A stretch of 55,524 nucleotides of DNA from Myxacorys chilensis ATA2-1-KO14 (GCA_019359275.1 JAHHHP010000036.1:1-55524), one strand, 5' to 3'. Numbered from the stretch's first letter, positions 28,586 to 37,272 are shown. Notes: generated from the sequence alone by a model not told the origin. Program-made: numbers and translations.

Positions 28586-29101
28586 GCCCCTTCCACCTTG
28601 CTGATGAGACCGCACTGTCACATACCGCGCTATTTGATTTCTTACGCACTTTGAGGGAAAGGGACTCAAACAGCTCTAATTCACGAAATTCAGGTTGCTT
28701 TACCCTGAAAGCGCCGCTGGCTTTTCACCCACTTTTTCGACCCACTATGGTAAGAACTCATCCATCCGGTTACGCGACAGCAGTTAACTGGTTAATTTTA
28801 CGCTCTAATCTAGAAGGACGTCCTGAATCTGTGAAGGCTATTCGTGGTCGCGATCGCTCTTTCAGAAATGAGTGGCCTGAAAGGAGCATTCCGTTTTGCG
28901 ATGGAACAGAAAGCGTCCGTGAGCGATCGCAGCTTTGACAGGACAAATTTTTAGTCTTTAGGAGGACTAAAAGGAGCACATCCTTAGTAATCAACGACAT
29001 TAATCTATGAAATTGCAGCCGAGATGTCGAAAAACATCGAAAACGGCACCAATTCTCAATTCGCGGAACTTAATGTGCGAATGTACAACAAAAGGCTTAA
29101 A
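28586..29101. other. Intergenic region before the island
   Basis: About 515 bp. Contains two HIP1-type sites, a dyad TTTTAGTC/GACTAAAA at 28949-28972 and a GGAGG-like purine run, but no credible gene. Short frames on both strands are not supported. The minus-strand sequence just left of 29102 (GGGCTTTTTAAGCCTTTT) looks like a tRNA-type terminator left over from the tRNA-Thr gene. Confidence 0.45.
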
Positions 29102-29159
29102 AAGCCCGTGGCGAGGATTGAACTCGCGACCTCACCCTTACCAAGGGTGTGCTCTACCA
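29102..29159 (-). other. Left attachment site: displaced tRNA-Thr 3' end
   Basis: Identical over 58 bp to 45773-45830, covering the D-loop end, anticodon arm (GGT), T arm and 3' acceptor strand. To its right, inside the island, the sequence continues with an alternative D-arm-like stretch (GGGAAGATAGTTCAGCTTGG on the minus strand) whose acceptor half cannot pair with CACGGGC, so no functional tRNA is encoded. Confidence 0.88.
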
Positions 29160-29208
29160 AGCTGAACTATCTTCCCTATAGAGATTTCAAGCATTCTCAA
29201 TAAATTTG

Positions 29209-29227
29209 TCTACCAACTGTCTACCAA
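29209..29227 (+). promoter_or_regulatory. Left integrase arm-type sites
   Basis: TCTACCAACTGTCTACCAA: two TCTACCA copies with starts 11 bp apart, about 50 bp inside the left att core. The same layout recurs at 45639-45657, which suggests binding sites for the integrase N-terminal arm domain. Confidence 0.6.
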
Positions 29228-29466
29228 ATTTTTACCTTTTCTAACCAAGCATCGAAAATGCCCTATTTTAGGGGGCTTTAGACTTCTCAAGATTTTTCAA
29301 CTTCCGAAACTAGTGTTGTCTTCTCAAAAATGGATTTAAGAATCATTTAACAATTTGCGGTAAATAAGAGATTGCGATCATTTGTACTCGTGCGTAAAAT
29401 TGAACGTCAATTGCGTCAGACGCTTTAGTGAGTTTGTGCAGTGTTCAACATCCGGGAAAATAAACG

Positions 29467-31596
29467 ATGGCTGACTCCGTGAATGTGTATCTGAATCGTT
29501 TCTTGGTACGACAGTTAAACGAGGCAGACTGTGCAGTGTGGCGCTACAACTGCACCTTTGACGCTATCCCTGAACCCGAAGCGATTTACAGGGAAGTGGG
29601 ACGCATACTATGGGCAATCAAACTTCCCGGAGCCAGAATAGGGGCTGCGATCGCAACCCAAACTCCTATTGCTTCTGAAAATATGTCAGGGGAAGGCTGG
29701 TCATTACAACCTAGTGGACAGGAGGTTTTAGATCCTGAAGATTCCAGCGATCGTGCTGTGTTGGAGCAATTGGCGCGGCGCTGGCTAGAACAACAACTGC
29801 GCCAACGGCGTAAACCTTTTGAGCGTGCTATGGGTAGCGGTATCATTGTTTGGAGCAGCCAAAACATTGAACATGCTGGAGAAGGTTGGCAGGTGCATAA
29901 AGGGGCACATCTAAATATTGTGATTGATTCTCAAGGTTACCTTTACCTAGAGATTGATCAGCATTACCGCTTCTACACACCTTGGCTGTTTGAGGACTGG
30001 CTAGAGAATTACCCTGAAGCACCTATTGGGGTAGTTCGCAACACGTATGACGAGCAGACATGGCAAGTTACTCGTGTGAGTGAAGAATTACCAGAAACCG
30101 TTATGATTCCAAACTTAGGAATTAGTCTGGCAGATTATCACCTACAAAAAGGCGCGACCGACACAGAAATCATAGGTTCTAGAGTAGTTTACGTTCGGAG
30201 AACAACCGGAGGCAGCCGATCACAGGAAGTCGCACATTTATCAAGAAGGCTGCGACCTAGCATTTCGATGGAAGTTTTGAGTTATTTAGTCGAATCCGGT
30301 CAGCCTAATGCTGCCAAAGTATTCAAAAGCATCCGCCAACCTGTCGGAGTTCGTTTTGAAAAAAGTGCCGAGATCGCTAGTTGGTTTATTAAGAATATTT
30401 ATGAGCTAAACGGCAAGGTAATTATCCCTCACGTCAAGCAGGGATTTTGCCTAGCGGCTGAGCCCTTGCTGGCTTGGAAAGGTACGGTTGCACGTCCTGA
30501 AGTCGCACTAAGAAGAGGGTGTCTGCGTACAGGGGAACTTAAATTCGGTTGTCTTAATTTAACTGGAGAAGCTCATTGGTCTGCCTTGGTGAAACAACAG
30601 TTAACGACAGTATCAAAAGCAAATGAGGTGGAACTTGATTTGGAAACTGTTCTGACTCAGCAAGATTTACCCGATCGGGAGATTGCAAGGCGACAATTTT
30701 GGCAAAGTCTTGCTCAAGATGACATTCGCACGATGTTGGTTATCAGCTCGTGGCTGGGGGATAGCAAGAAAACACAATTGCGCCGGGAAGCGCTACAGGC
30801 TGGTATTGCATTGCAATTTATGCTTCCTATGATTAAGCCCGATAAATATCGAGCTGCCAATATTACGCTCGGACTATTGGTAAAAGCAGGATGGCAACCC
30901 GTGGGAGTCAAAATGCTAGAGAATGAGCAAGCAGCAGACATCGCGATCAGCTTTGATGCAGGCACAAATCGAGAGATGTTTTACGGAACGAGTGCTTTTG
31001 CTGTGCTGGCAGATGGGCAAAGTTTGGGATGGGAGATTCCAGAGGCTCAACCTGGCGAAAGATTTTCGGGTAGAGCAATTTGGCATGCCGTTTTGAGCGT
31101 TGTCAGCCGGTTTGAAGAAGCGGTTGGGCGAAAGCCACGCCGCATCTTACTGATGAGAGACGGCTTCGTCCGCGAGAATGAATTTGATTTGACAATTCAA
31201 GAACTCGAAGTAGAGGGAATTGCGATCGATCTTGTGGAGGTTCATAAATCGGGTGCAGGAAGAATGGCAATTGTCTCGGAAGGCAAGTACTTCGATGCAG
31301 CACCAGGCGTGGCTGTTCAATTTGACGAAAACAGATTTCGCCTAGTGACAACGCGGGCAAAAGCAGGCGGAAGCGCCCGACCTCTAGAAATTGTCAGACT
31401 ACATGGAGACGCACGCCTGGGTTTATTAGCGATCGAGTTATTTCGCCTCAGTCAGTTCCACCCGGCGAGCGCATTCACGCCAAGTCGTCTTCCAATGCCA
31501 CTCCACTATGCCGATCGCATGATTAAAGAAGTACAGCGAATTGGGCAGATCGGAGTTTTACATGGAGTTGATCGAAAAAAGATTTTTGCTGCCTGA
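29467..31596 (+). CDS. Long prokaryotic Argonaute with intact catalytic tetrad
   Basis: 709 residues. The C-terminal PIWI domain starts at IAISFDAGTNREMFYG and carries Asp497, a glutamate-finger candidate Glu531 (QPGERFSG), Asp565 (ILLMRDGFV) and Asp683 (MPLHYADRMIKEV). The spacings 497-531-565 equal those of the Thermus Argonaute tetrad (34 and 68 residues), so this is an active-type DEDD enzyme. The MID region includes KKTQLRREALQAGIALQF, the usual place of the 5'-phosphate pocket. N and reduced PAZ regions precede it. Relatives in Synechococcus elongatus and Limnothrix are DNA-guided DNA nucleases that act on foreign DNA; guide chemistry here is inferred. It is the first gene inside the island's left end, with no associated nuclease or Sir2 partner. 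Confidence 0.92.
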   Translation: MADSVNVYLNRFLVRQLNEADCAVWRYNCTFDAIPEPEAIYREVGRILWAIKLPGARIGAAIATQTPIASENMSGEGWSLQPSGQEVLDPEDSSDRAVLEQLARRWLEQQLRQRRKPFERAMGSGIIVWSSQNIEHAGEGWQVHKGAHLNIVIDSQGYLYLEIDQHYRFYTPWLFEDWLENYPEAPIGVVRNTYDEQTWQVTRVSEELPETVMIPNLGISLADYHLQKGATDTEIIGSRVVYVRRTTGGSRSQEVAHLSRRLRPSISMEVLSYLVESGQPNAAKVFKSIRQPVGVRFEKSAEIASWFIKNIYELNGKVIIPHVKQGFCLAAEPLLAWKGTVARPEVALRRGCLRTGELKFGCLNLTGEAHWSALVKQQLTTVSKANEVELDLETVLTQQDLPDREIARRQFWQSLAQDDIRTMLVISSWLGDSKKTQLRREALQAGIALQFMLPMIKPDKYRAANITLGLLVKAGWQPVGVKMLENEQAADIAISFDAGTNREMFYGTSAFAVLADGQSLGWEIPEAQPGERFSGRAIWHAVLSVVSRFEEAVGRKPRRILLMRDGFVRENEFDLTIQELEVEGIAIDLVEVHKSGAGRMAIVSEGKYFDAAPGVAVQFDENRFRLVTTRAKAGGSARPLEIVRLHGDARLGLLAIELFRLSQFHPASAFTPSRLPMPLHYADRMIKEVQRIGQIGVLHGVDRKKIFAA

Positions 31597-31762
31597 TCTG
31601 TCTGTACTGCCACAAAACTGACATCTTTGTAACCTAGTTAGCCGAGGCTTCCGAAGGTCATGCTGGTGATCGATTTAGCGAATTTGGGAATGCTAGAGCT
31701 TATCATCTAATACTCACTCAGCCAGCGGTTTTCGATCACACTTAAACAAATCAGAAAAACTC

Positions 31763-32662
31763 ATGATGTCCAACACAGCGAATGGTAACGGACAGGCAAA
31801 GCAAAATGGAAATCCTGCCATTCTTACCCGTTCTGTAACCCCCAACGAGAGTAGCTTTAAAGTACTTGATGCTGTTACCGCTGGCAATTTCAAGGTTGAA
31901 ATTCTCGGCTACAACAGGCTTGCTGGCGTAAGCGACCCTTATACTGCTCAAACCGTTTTTTTTGCGAACCAAGCAGGAATGCAACTCAAACAGGTCAGGA
32001 TTTCTCTAAAGGATGGAGAAGCGCAACTTGAAGCAGGTGCTTTACATTTCATGCGAGGGGGAATCGAGATTGAGAACAAAATCGGCGGGATGGCTGGTCT
32101 TGGAAAAGCTGTGATGAATAAGTTGCTAACCCAGGAAGCTGCCTCTATGCCACGTTACCGGGGTAGCGGCGAGATCTATCTCGAACCCTCCTTCGGTCAC
32201 TTTCTGATTTACCATCTTGATAACGAAGAATTGATCGCAGACAAGCGTTTATTCGCGTGTAGTCAAGGCTCGATCGAAGTTGGTATTGCGATGCAGAAGA
32301 ATCTTTCATCAGGACTTCTAGGTGGTGAAGGATGGTTTCAAACAAAAGTGCGTGGCACCGGAATTTGCGTGTTTGAATTGCCTGTTCCAGCCGAGGAAGT
32401 CATGTGCATTCAACTAAACAACGAAACTTTGAGAGTAGATGGCAACTTTGTACTCATGCGATCGGGCAATATCGAATTCACAGTTGAGAAATCCACCAAG
32501 AGTCTGCTTGGAACCTTGAGTAGCGGAGAGCTATTGCTGCAAACTTTCCGAGGCACTGGAAAAGTCTGGCTTGCTCCGACTCAAGGGATTTATCAGCAGA
32601 TGCGAATGAACGGTATTCAAAGCCTGAGTCATACGCAAAAGACATCAGGCACGTCTACTTAA
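31763..32662 (+). CDS. AIM24 family protein
   Basis: 299 residues. FKVEILGYNRLAG, MQLKQVRISLKDGEAQLEAGALHFMRG, MPRYRGSGEIYLEPSFGHF and QTFRGTGKVWLAPTQG are the repeated beta-rich signatures of the AIM24/TIGR00266 family (tryptophan RNA-binding attenuator-like fold). Family members in bacteria are mostly uncharacterised; the eukaryotic name refers to mitochondrial biogenesis. It starts about 165 bp after the Argonaute gene on the same strand. Whether it functions with Argonaute is unknown. No signal peptide. Confidence 0.85.
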   Translation: MMSNTANGNGQAKQNGNPAILTRSVTPNESSFKVLDAVTAGNFKVEILGYNRLAGVSDPYTAQTVFFANQAGMQLKQVRISLKDGEAQLEAGALHFMRGGIEIENKIGGMAGLGKAVMNKLLTQEAASMPRYRGSGEIYLEPSFGHFLIYHLDNEELIADKRLFACSQGSIEVGIAMQKNLSSGLLGGEGWFQTKVRGTGICVFELPVPAEEVMCIQLNNETLRVDGNFVLMRSGNIEFTVEKSTKSLLGTLSSGELLLQTFRGTGKVWLAPTQGIYQQMRMNGIQSLSHTQKTSGTST

Positions 32663-32723
32663 TTCTGAAGATTATTGACCTGTTTTCTGAAGATTTCAGT
32701 ATCCTACTTGTGTTGTAGATAGC

Positions 32724-33248
32724 ATGAAAGCATCATTGTTACTTGGTTTCACGATCGCGTCTTTCTCTCTTCTCTTCGCTCAATCTGCTAAAGCAGAATT
32801 GCTGAATCTAGGTCGAGCTTCTGGTGGGCAAATGATCAAGCTTGATACTGAATCGATCCAACGAAATGGACGAACGATGAGTTGGTGGGCAGGCTTTACG
32901 TACTACCTGGGTGATGAACGGCTTAAAGCTGGTGCTCATTGTGGACAAGGCGTTTGGCAAATTGAAGGCGAGAAGAAGACTTATAAGCCGCAGTCTCAGA
33001 CAACTCGCAATATGATTAATATCGTATGTTCGGCTCGACATATCGAGGAAAAGGAAGATATCGGCTATATGTTGGTGTTCGATCCGCCTTCCAATGTTCG
33101 ATCAACACCGGGTGGTGCAGTCAAATGCACGATCAGTGCAATGCGCGTAATCTCAGTTTATGTTGAGCCTCGCGGTGATTGGTTCTCTACCGATGCTTGT
33201 GGTGGTAATGGATGGATTCATCGAAGCCAAGTTCGTGCTTTTCGCTAG
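32724..33248 (+). CDS. Secreted SH3-like protein of unknown function
   Basis: 174 residues with a clear signal peptide (MKASLLLGFTIASFSLLFA, cleavage after AKA near residue 24). The mature part begins ELLNLGRASGGQMIKLDTES, like surface-adhesin E-type domains, and ends with an SH3-type segment: SNVRSTPGGAVKCTI ... VYVEPRGDWFSTDACGGNGW, typical of bacterial SH3 wall-associated domains. Several Cys could form disulfides outside the cytoplasm. It is 61 bp after the AIM24 gene and followed by a strong terminator, so the two may share a transcript. I do not recognise a specific role. Confidence 0.7.
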   Translation: MKASLLLGFTIASFSLLFAQSAKAELLNLGRASGGQMIKLDTESIQRNGRTMSWWAGFTYYLGDERLKAGAHCGQGVWQIEGEKKTYKPQSQTTRNMINIVCSARHIEEKEDIGYMLVFDPPSNVRSTPGGAVKCTISAMRVISVYVEPRGDWFSTDACGGNGWIHRSQVRAFR

Positions 33249-33460
33249 AACACATCGATCTCTTCTCTCCCCATATCGATCGTCGGCTTTTCGGACTCTA
33301 CCTAGCCTTGTTTTGAAGACACACTAATCGGATGCGATCGCAAACTTAAGCTCCATTTGAGCGCTGGTCGATTCCAATTACCGAGGTTATAGTGTGTTTA
33401 GGCGATCTGTCGTTGTAGCGTAACGAAGAAAGTCATACAAATATTTCAGCTTATCCATAA

Positions 33461-33509
33461 CGGAGGCTGTTCTCGCAATGCACTTGCTTGAGCAGCCTTC
33501 GTTTTTTTT
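33461..33509 (+). terminator. Rho-independent terminator
   Basis: CGGAGGCTGTTC pairs with GAGCAGCCTTCG (two wobble or mismatch positions) and is followed by eight T. It insulates the recombinase operon from upstream genes. Confidence 0.8.
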
Positions 33510-33527
33510 GCGAAAATCTAAATTCGC

Positions 33528-33547
33528 TATAGTTCAGATGAACTATA
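33528..33547. promoter_or_regulatory. Perfect dyad upstream of the recombinase operon
   Basis: TATAGTTCA-GA-TGAACTATA ends 33 nt before the first recombinase ATG. The left half could overlap a -10 element (TATAGT). It is a likely operator, or a recombinase binding site. Confidence 0.55.
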
Positions 33548-33580
33548 AAAGGCTGTATTGTTCATTCGATTGGAGTCACG

Positions 33581-34465
33581 ATGAAAATTAAAGGACGTGG
33601 ACAAGCAAAAATTTTGTCTTTGGAAGAGCGAGAGCGTTTCTTCTCAGAGGGGTTTCTATGTGCAAGAGATCGGGCGCTCAATGCAATCTGCTGCTACACA
33701 GCTTGTCGTATTTCTGAAGCTAGACAACTTCAATATAAGGATGTGTTTCATGCAGACAAAGCGCGGGACATCATCGTCTTTGGAAAAAATATCACCAAAG
33801 GTAAACGCGCAACCCGACAGATACCTATGCATTCAAGATTAGCTGAGTTTCTAGAGCAATATCAGCAAGAGTCGCTTGAACTGCTATCAATCAAGAAAAA
33901 AGTCAGGCAATGGGATTACAAAAGCCTTTCCTGTCCAAGCATTCTTTCGCCCGATGGCAAGATTATTTGTCCAAAATGCGAAAGCACACTAGTTACCACT
34001 GCTGGTCAATCCAGAGGAATCAAGATGTACAAGTGCAAAGCTTGTCTACATCGTTTCCAAGAGAAAACTGCTTTCACGGAATATCCAGAATTGAAAGACA
34101 GAATCACCAAACTGGGAGTTTTCAATTCGACAAGTTATGGGTTTCTGTTTCTCAATCCTCAAAATCCTTATTTATTTCCAGGCTCTGGTGGAAATGGCTG
34201 TATGTCTCTCACGACAGCCAAAGAGATATTTTCAGCCGCTCGTGAAAGAACTGCGATCGAAGGGTCTGCAACACATAGCTGGAGGCGGACTGCGCTAACT
34301 AATATGAGCGCAGATAAAGTTCCACTCAGGACAATGCAAAAGGTATCAGGCCATGAACGTTTGAGTAATCTTCAAAAGTATGTGGAGGTAACAAGAGAGC
34401 AAATGGCTGCAGCAATCAATCAATTACCGTTTTTTCAAGTTCAAAATGAGGAGCAGATTCCATGA
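33581..34465 (+). CDS. Tyrosine recombinase with internal zinc ribbon, first of pair
   Basis: 294 residues; GGAG lies 5 nt before the ATG. All catalytic residues are present: Arg43 (YTACRISEARQL), His232 and Arg235 (HSWRRTAL), His258 (SGHERL) and Tyr267. Between the Arg43 region and the HxxR box lies an insertion with a zinc ribbon, C130-P-K-C133 and C152-K-A-C155, like those of some transposases. The catalytic fold begins almost at the N-terminus, so the usual core-binding domain is missing. The stop overlaps the next recombinase's start (ATGA), so both are made together. Sister of 34462-35337, sharing residue positions at Arg43, C130 and C133. The DNA site recognised is unknown. Confidence 0.85.
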   Translation: MKIKGRGQAKILSLEERERFFSEGFLCARDRALNAICCYTACRISEARQLQYKDVFHADKARDIIVFGKNITKGKRATRQIPMHSRLAEFLEQYQQESLELLSIKKKVRQWDYKSLSCPSILSPDGKIICPKCESTLVTTAGQSRGIKMYKCKACLHRFQEKTAFTEYPELKDRITKLGVFNSTSYGFLFLNPQNPYLFPGSGGNGCMSLTTAKEIFSAARERTAIEGSATHSWRRTALTNMSADKVPLRTMQKVSGHERLSNLQKYVEVTREQMAAAINQLPFFQVQNEEQIP

Positions 34466-35337
34466 AATTTGGGCGCTATGGTCAAGCAAAGATTTTGACG
34501 AAAGATGAAATCTTCCAGGTTTTGTACCACGGTTTGAAGCGATCTCGTGATCGTGCGTTAGCAGGTCTATGCCTGTATACAGCTTGCAGAATTTCAGAAG
34601 CACGACAAATGCTACTGCGCCATGCGTTCGATCGCGATGGAAACGTTCAACTAGATATGGTAATTCCTTGGCAACATACAAAAGGACAAAAAGACACCAG
34701 AGTAATTCCGACTCATCCCGAGCTAGCAGTACTGCTTCAACAATATCAAAACGAAGCTCACGCGCTGTTCCAATTAATAACACTCAAAGGTGCATGGGCA
34801 CATCAGAGCCTTGCTGAAGGAGACAAGCTAAGGATCAGTGACTTGCGCTGTCCTCAATGCGGCTCAAATTGGATCCATCGTGCTGGCACGTATACCTATC
34901 GCGAACAATCAGAACCTCGATACTTTTGCAGAGCCTGCAATTATACGATCCGAGAACGCAATATCCAGACGAGCTTTACGAACCCATCCGTTGAGCCAAG
35001 TCCTAGCTACGACACTTATGGTGTGAAAAACTCAGCGAATTATGGCTTTCTCTTTGTTGATTCTAGTAACCCATACCTATTTCCTGGCAGGGATGGACAG
35101 GGCTGCTTAAGCTTGCGTCAATCTCTAAACATTATGAAAGAGGCTTTTGACGAAGTAGGTCTGATTGGCGCTTCATCGCACAGTTGGCGGCGGACTTCCC
35201 TAACGACTATGCATCGAGCAGGTGTTCCGTTAAGGACGATTCAGATGATTAGCGGTCATCGCAGTTTAGAAGCCTTGCAAGGCTATCTTGAGGTGTCAGA
35301 GGAAGAAGTCCGAGCAGCGATTAACACTTTAAAGTGA
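34462..35337 (+). CDS. Tyrosine recombinase with internal zinc ribbon, second of pair
   Basis: 291 residues, overlapping the first by 4 nt (ATGA). Catalytic set: Arg43 (ACRISEARQM), His240 and Arg243 (HSWRRTSLTT), His266 (SGHRSL), Tyr275. Zinc ribbon C130-P-Q-C133 and C156-R-A-C159. It shares only part of its sequence with the first copy (clear identity in the Arg and His boxes and in YGFLF-x-x-x-x-NPYLFPG), so the pair is an old duplication. Two catalytic subunits made together suggest a heteromeric recombinase. Its stop overlaps the GTG of the HsdR stump (GTGA). Confidence 0.85.
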   Translation: MKFGRYGQAKILTKDEIFQVLYHGLKRSRDRALAGLCLYTACRISEARQMLLRHAFDRDGNVQLDMVIPWQHTKGQKDTRVIPTHPELAVLLQQYQNEAHALFQLITLKGAWAHQSLAEGDKLRISDLRCPQCGSNWIHRAGTYTYREQSEPRYFCRACNYTIRERNIQTSFTNPSVEPSPSYDTYGVKNSANYGFLFVDSSNPYLFPGRDGQGCLSLRQSLNIMKEAFDEVGLIGASSHSWRRTSLTTMHRAGVPLRTIQMISGHRSLEALQGYLEVSEEEVRAAINTLK

Positions 35338-35993
35338 GGTTTGTTACCACAAATAAAAAAAATGTCAATGACCGACCAAATGGCAACATTCTCGATCGTA
35401 AAGATGGGGGAATTCAGCCGATTCTGATTTCTCATCACGCGGATGAGGTGCGACGCATTGAGCGAGGCTATGGTAGCGCGGAGCGTCCCCAGGATTATCT
35501 CGAAAGTTTTCGAGAATTTTTGCTGGAGAATCTGAACCAAGTTCCAGCATTGTTGGTAGTAACACAACGCCCACGAGATTTAACGCGATCGCAACTGAAG
35601 GAAATTCGATTGTTGCTGGATGCGAATGGATACACCGAAAAAGCGTTGCAGGTTGCGTGGCAAGAGACAACCAATGAAGAGATTGCGGCTTCTATCATTG
35701 GCTTTATTCGTCAGGCAGCGTTGGGAGATGCGCTGTTGCCTTACAGTGAGCGAGTCGAGCGAGCGATGCGGAAGATTCTTGCCAGTCAGGCTTGGACTCC
35801 ACCGCAACGCCGCTGGCTAGAGCGGATTGGGAAGCAACTGAAGGTCGAAGTGATTGTAGATCGAGAGAGTTTTGACCAAGGTGCATTTAGAACCGATGGC
35901 GGTGGTTTTGAGCGCCTGAATAAGACCTTTGGCGGACAGTTAGATGAGATTGTCACCCAGATTTGCGAGCAACTTTGGCAAGACGTGAGCTAG
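35334..35993 (+). pseudogene. hsdR: C-terminal stump of type I restriction subunit HsdR
   Basis: 219 residues with the EcoEI-type HsdR C-terminal region: HHADEVRRIERGYG, PQDYLESFREFLLENLNQVP, ALLVVTQRPRDLTRSQLKE, then NEEIAASIIGFIRQAALGD and TPPQRRWLERIGKQLK. The endonuclease and motor domains, some 600-700 residues, are missing; the recombinase pair sits exactly where they should be. Its GTG start overlaps the second recombinase's stop by 4 nt, so it may still be translated as a third operon member. Without motor and nuclease domains it cannot restrict DNA; it might still bind the methylase complex. The PD-(D/E)XK gene follows 41 bp downstream. Confidence 0.85.
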
Positions 35994-36034
35994 GGCTGTA
36001 TTGAGCAGAGTTTCAGAAATTGCGGGGAATTTCG

Positions 36035-37168
36035 ATGAGCGCAGGCATATACGTGATTCAGGAGAACGGGCAACTTGTAGAGATGGCAGAACGAGCGTAT
36101 GACTCAGAGGCATTGCTACAGGAACTGCTTGAGAAATATCCAAACCTACTGGCTGGCGACCAAATCAATAATGCTCACCCGAGGCGCTGGCTCTTGATCT
36201 CCCGGGAAATGAGTGTCCCGTTTGAAGAAGCGGGTGCAGGGCGTTGGTTTGTGGATCACTTATTTCTCGACCAAGATGGAATTTTAACGTTGGTCGAGGT
36301 GAAGCGGAGCAGCGACACCCGCATTCGTCGCGAAGTTGTCGGACAAATGTTGGATTACGCAGCCAATGGAGTTGCCCATTGGACAGTTGACAGAATCCGT
36401 ACCAGTTTTGAAGCGAGCTGCCAAACCCAAGATCAGGAGTCAGAGCAAGTCTTAGCAGAATTCCTCAATGGCGATGCCGATGCTGAAAAGTTTTGGCAGC
36501 AGGTCGCGACAAATCTACAAATTGGCAAAATCAGAATGCTATTCGTCGCGGATCAAATTCCACTGGAGCTTCAGCGCATTGTGGAATTCTTAAACGTGCA
36601 GATGAACCCAGCAGAGGTTCTCGCGGTTGAAATCAAACAGTTTGTGGGACAAGGGCTGAAAACGTTGGTGCCTAGGGTGCTCGGGCAGACGGTGGAAGCT
36701 CAAAAGAATAAGAGCCTAACAAGTTCTGAGAATCGGCAGTGGGACGAATCCTCTTTCCGTAAAGCTCTCGAAGCCAGGCGAGGGACAGAACTGGTTGAGG
36801 TTGTTGACCAGCTCATAGATTGGGCGCGGCGTAAAGAACTCTATTTGTGGTGGGGCAAAGGGCTGAAGTATGGATCAGTCATACCGATCCTAAGCCAGCA
36901 CGGAAAAGACTACCAGCTGTTTACAGTTTGGACGACTGGTTCGATCGAGGTGGGGTTTCAGTATTTACAAAATAAACGACCGTTTGATTCTGAAATCCAC
37001 CTTCTAGAGCTTTTGTCTCGGCTCAACGCGATCGCGGGAATTGCTCTGCCTGCCACGGTGATGACGAAACGCCCTTCGCTGCCATTAACGGTGCTACAGC
37101 CTGAAGCCAGCCTTCAACAATTTTTAGCGGCGTTTGATTGGGTGATCGATCAGGTTAAGCTGAATTAA
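36035..37168 (+). CDS. PD-(D/E)XK nuclease-like protein
   Basis: 377 residues from ATG at 36035 (a TTG at 36020 is in frame but unlikely). The segment WFVDHLFLDQDGILTLVEVK holds a PD-(D/E)XK active site: Asp74, Glu88, Lys90, followed by RSSDTRIRREVVGQMLDYAA as the usual helix with a Gln. The C-terminal part (ELYLWWGKGLKYGSVIPIL ... ELLSRLNAIAGIAL) is a separate domain common in such proteins near restriction loci. It lies between the HsdR stump and hsdM. Whether it replaces or assists the lost HsdR nuclease is unknown. Confidence 0.78.
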   Translation: MSAGIYVIQENGQLVEMAERAYDSEALLQELLEKYPNLLAGDQINNAHPRRWLLISREMSVPFEEAGAGRWFVDHLFLDQDGILTLVEVKRSSDTRIRREVVGQMLDYAANGVAHWTVDRIRTSFEASCQTQDQESEQVLAEFLNGDADAEKFWQQVATNLQIGKIRMLFVADQIPLELQRIVEFLNVQMNPAEVLAVEIKQFVGQGLKTLVPRVLGQTVEAQKNKSLTSSENRQWDESSFRKALEARRGTELVEVVDQLIDWARRKELYLWWGKGLKYGSVIPILSQHGKDYQLFTVWTTGSIEVGFQYLQNKRPFDSEIHLLELLSRLNAIAGIALPATVMTKRPSLPLTVLQPEASLQQFLAAFDWVIDQVKLN

Positions 37169-37272
37169 AGCAGATGTACTAGAAGATTGTTTTTGAGCGT
37201 TACTTGACTCAGAGTGATTTTCGCGTACTCTGGATAGGTTCGATAGTCCACCCCGATCGTGCGTGATTCTTC

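Larger units (their letters stand above)
33249..33580. other. Spacer between the SH3-like gene and recombinase pair
   Basis: 332 bp without a gene. It contains a terminator (33461-33509) and a perfect operator-like dyad (33528-33547). A TTATCCATA word at 33451 is one base from a DnaA box but stands alone. Confidence 0.5.

Noticed and set aside
29102..29175. Second functional tRNA-Thr
   Set aside because: The 5' acceptor half does not pair with CACGGGC; only the 3' 58 bp are tRNA-Thr.
33451..33459. DnaA box (TTATCCATA)
   Set aside because: A single one-mismatch copy upstream of a terminator; no cluster.
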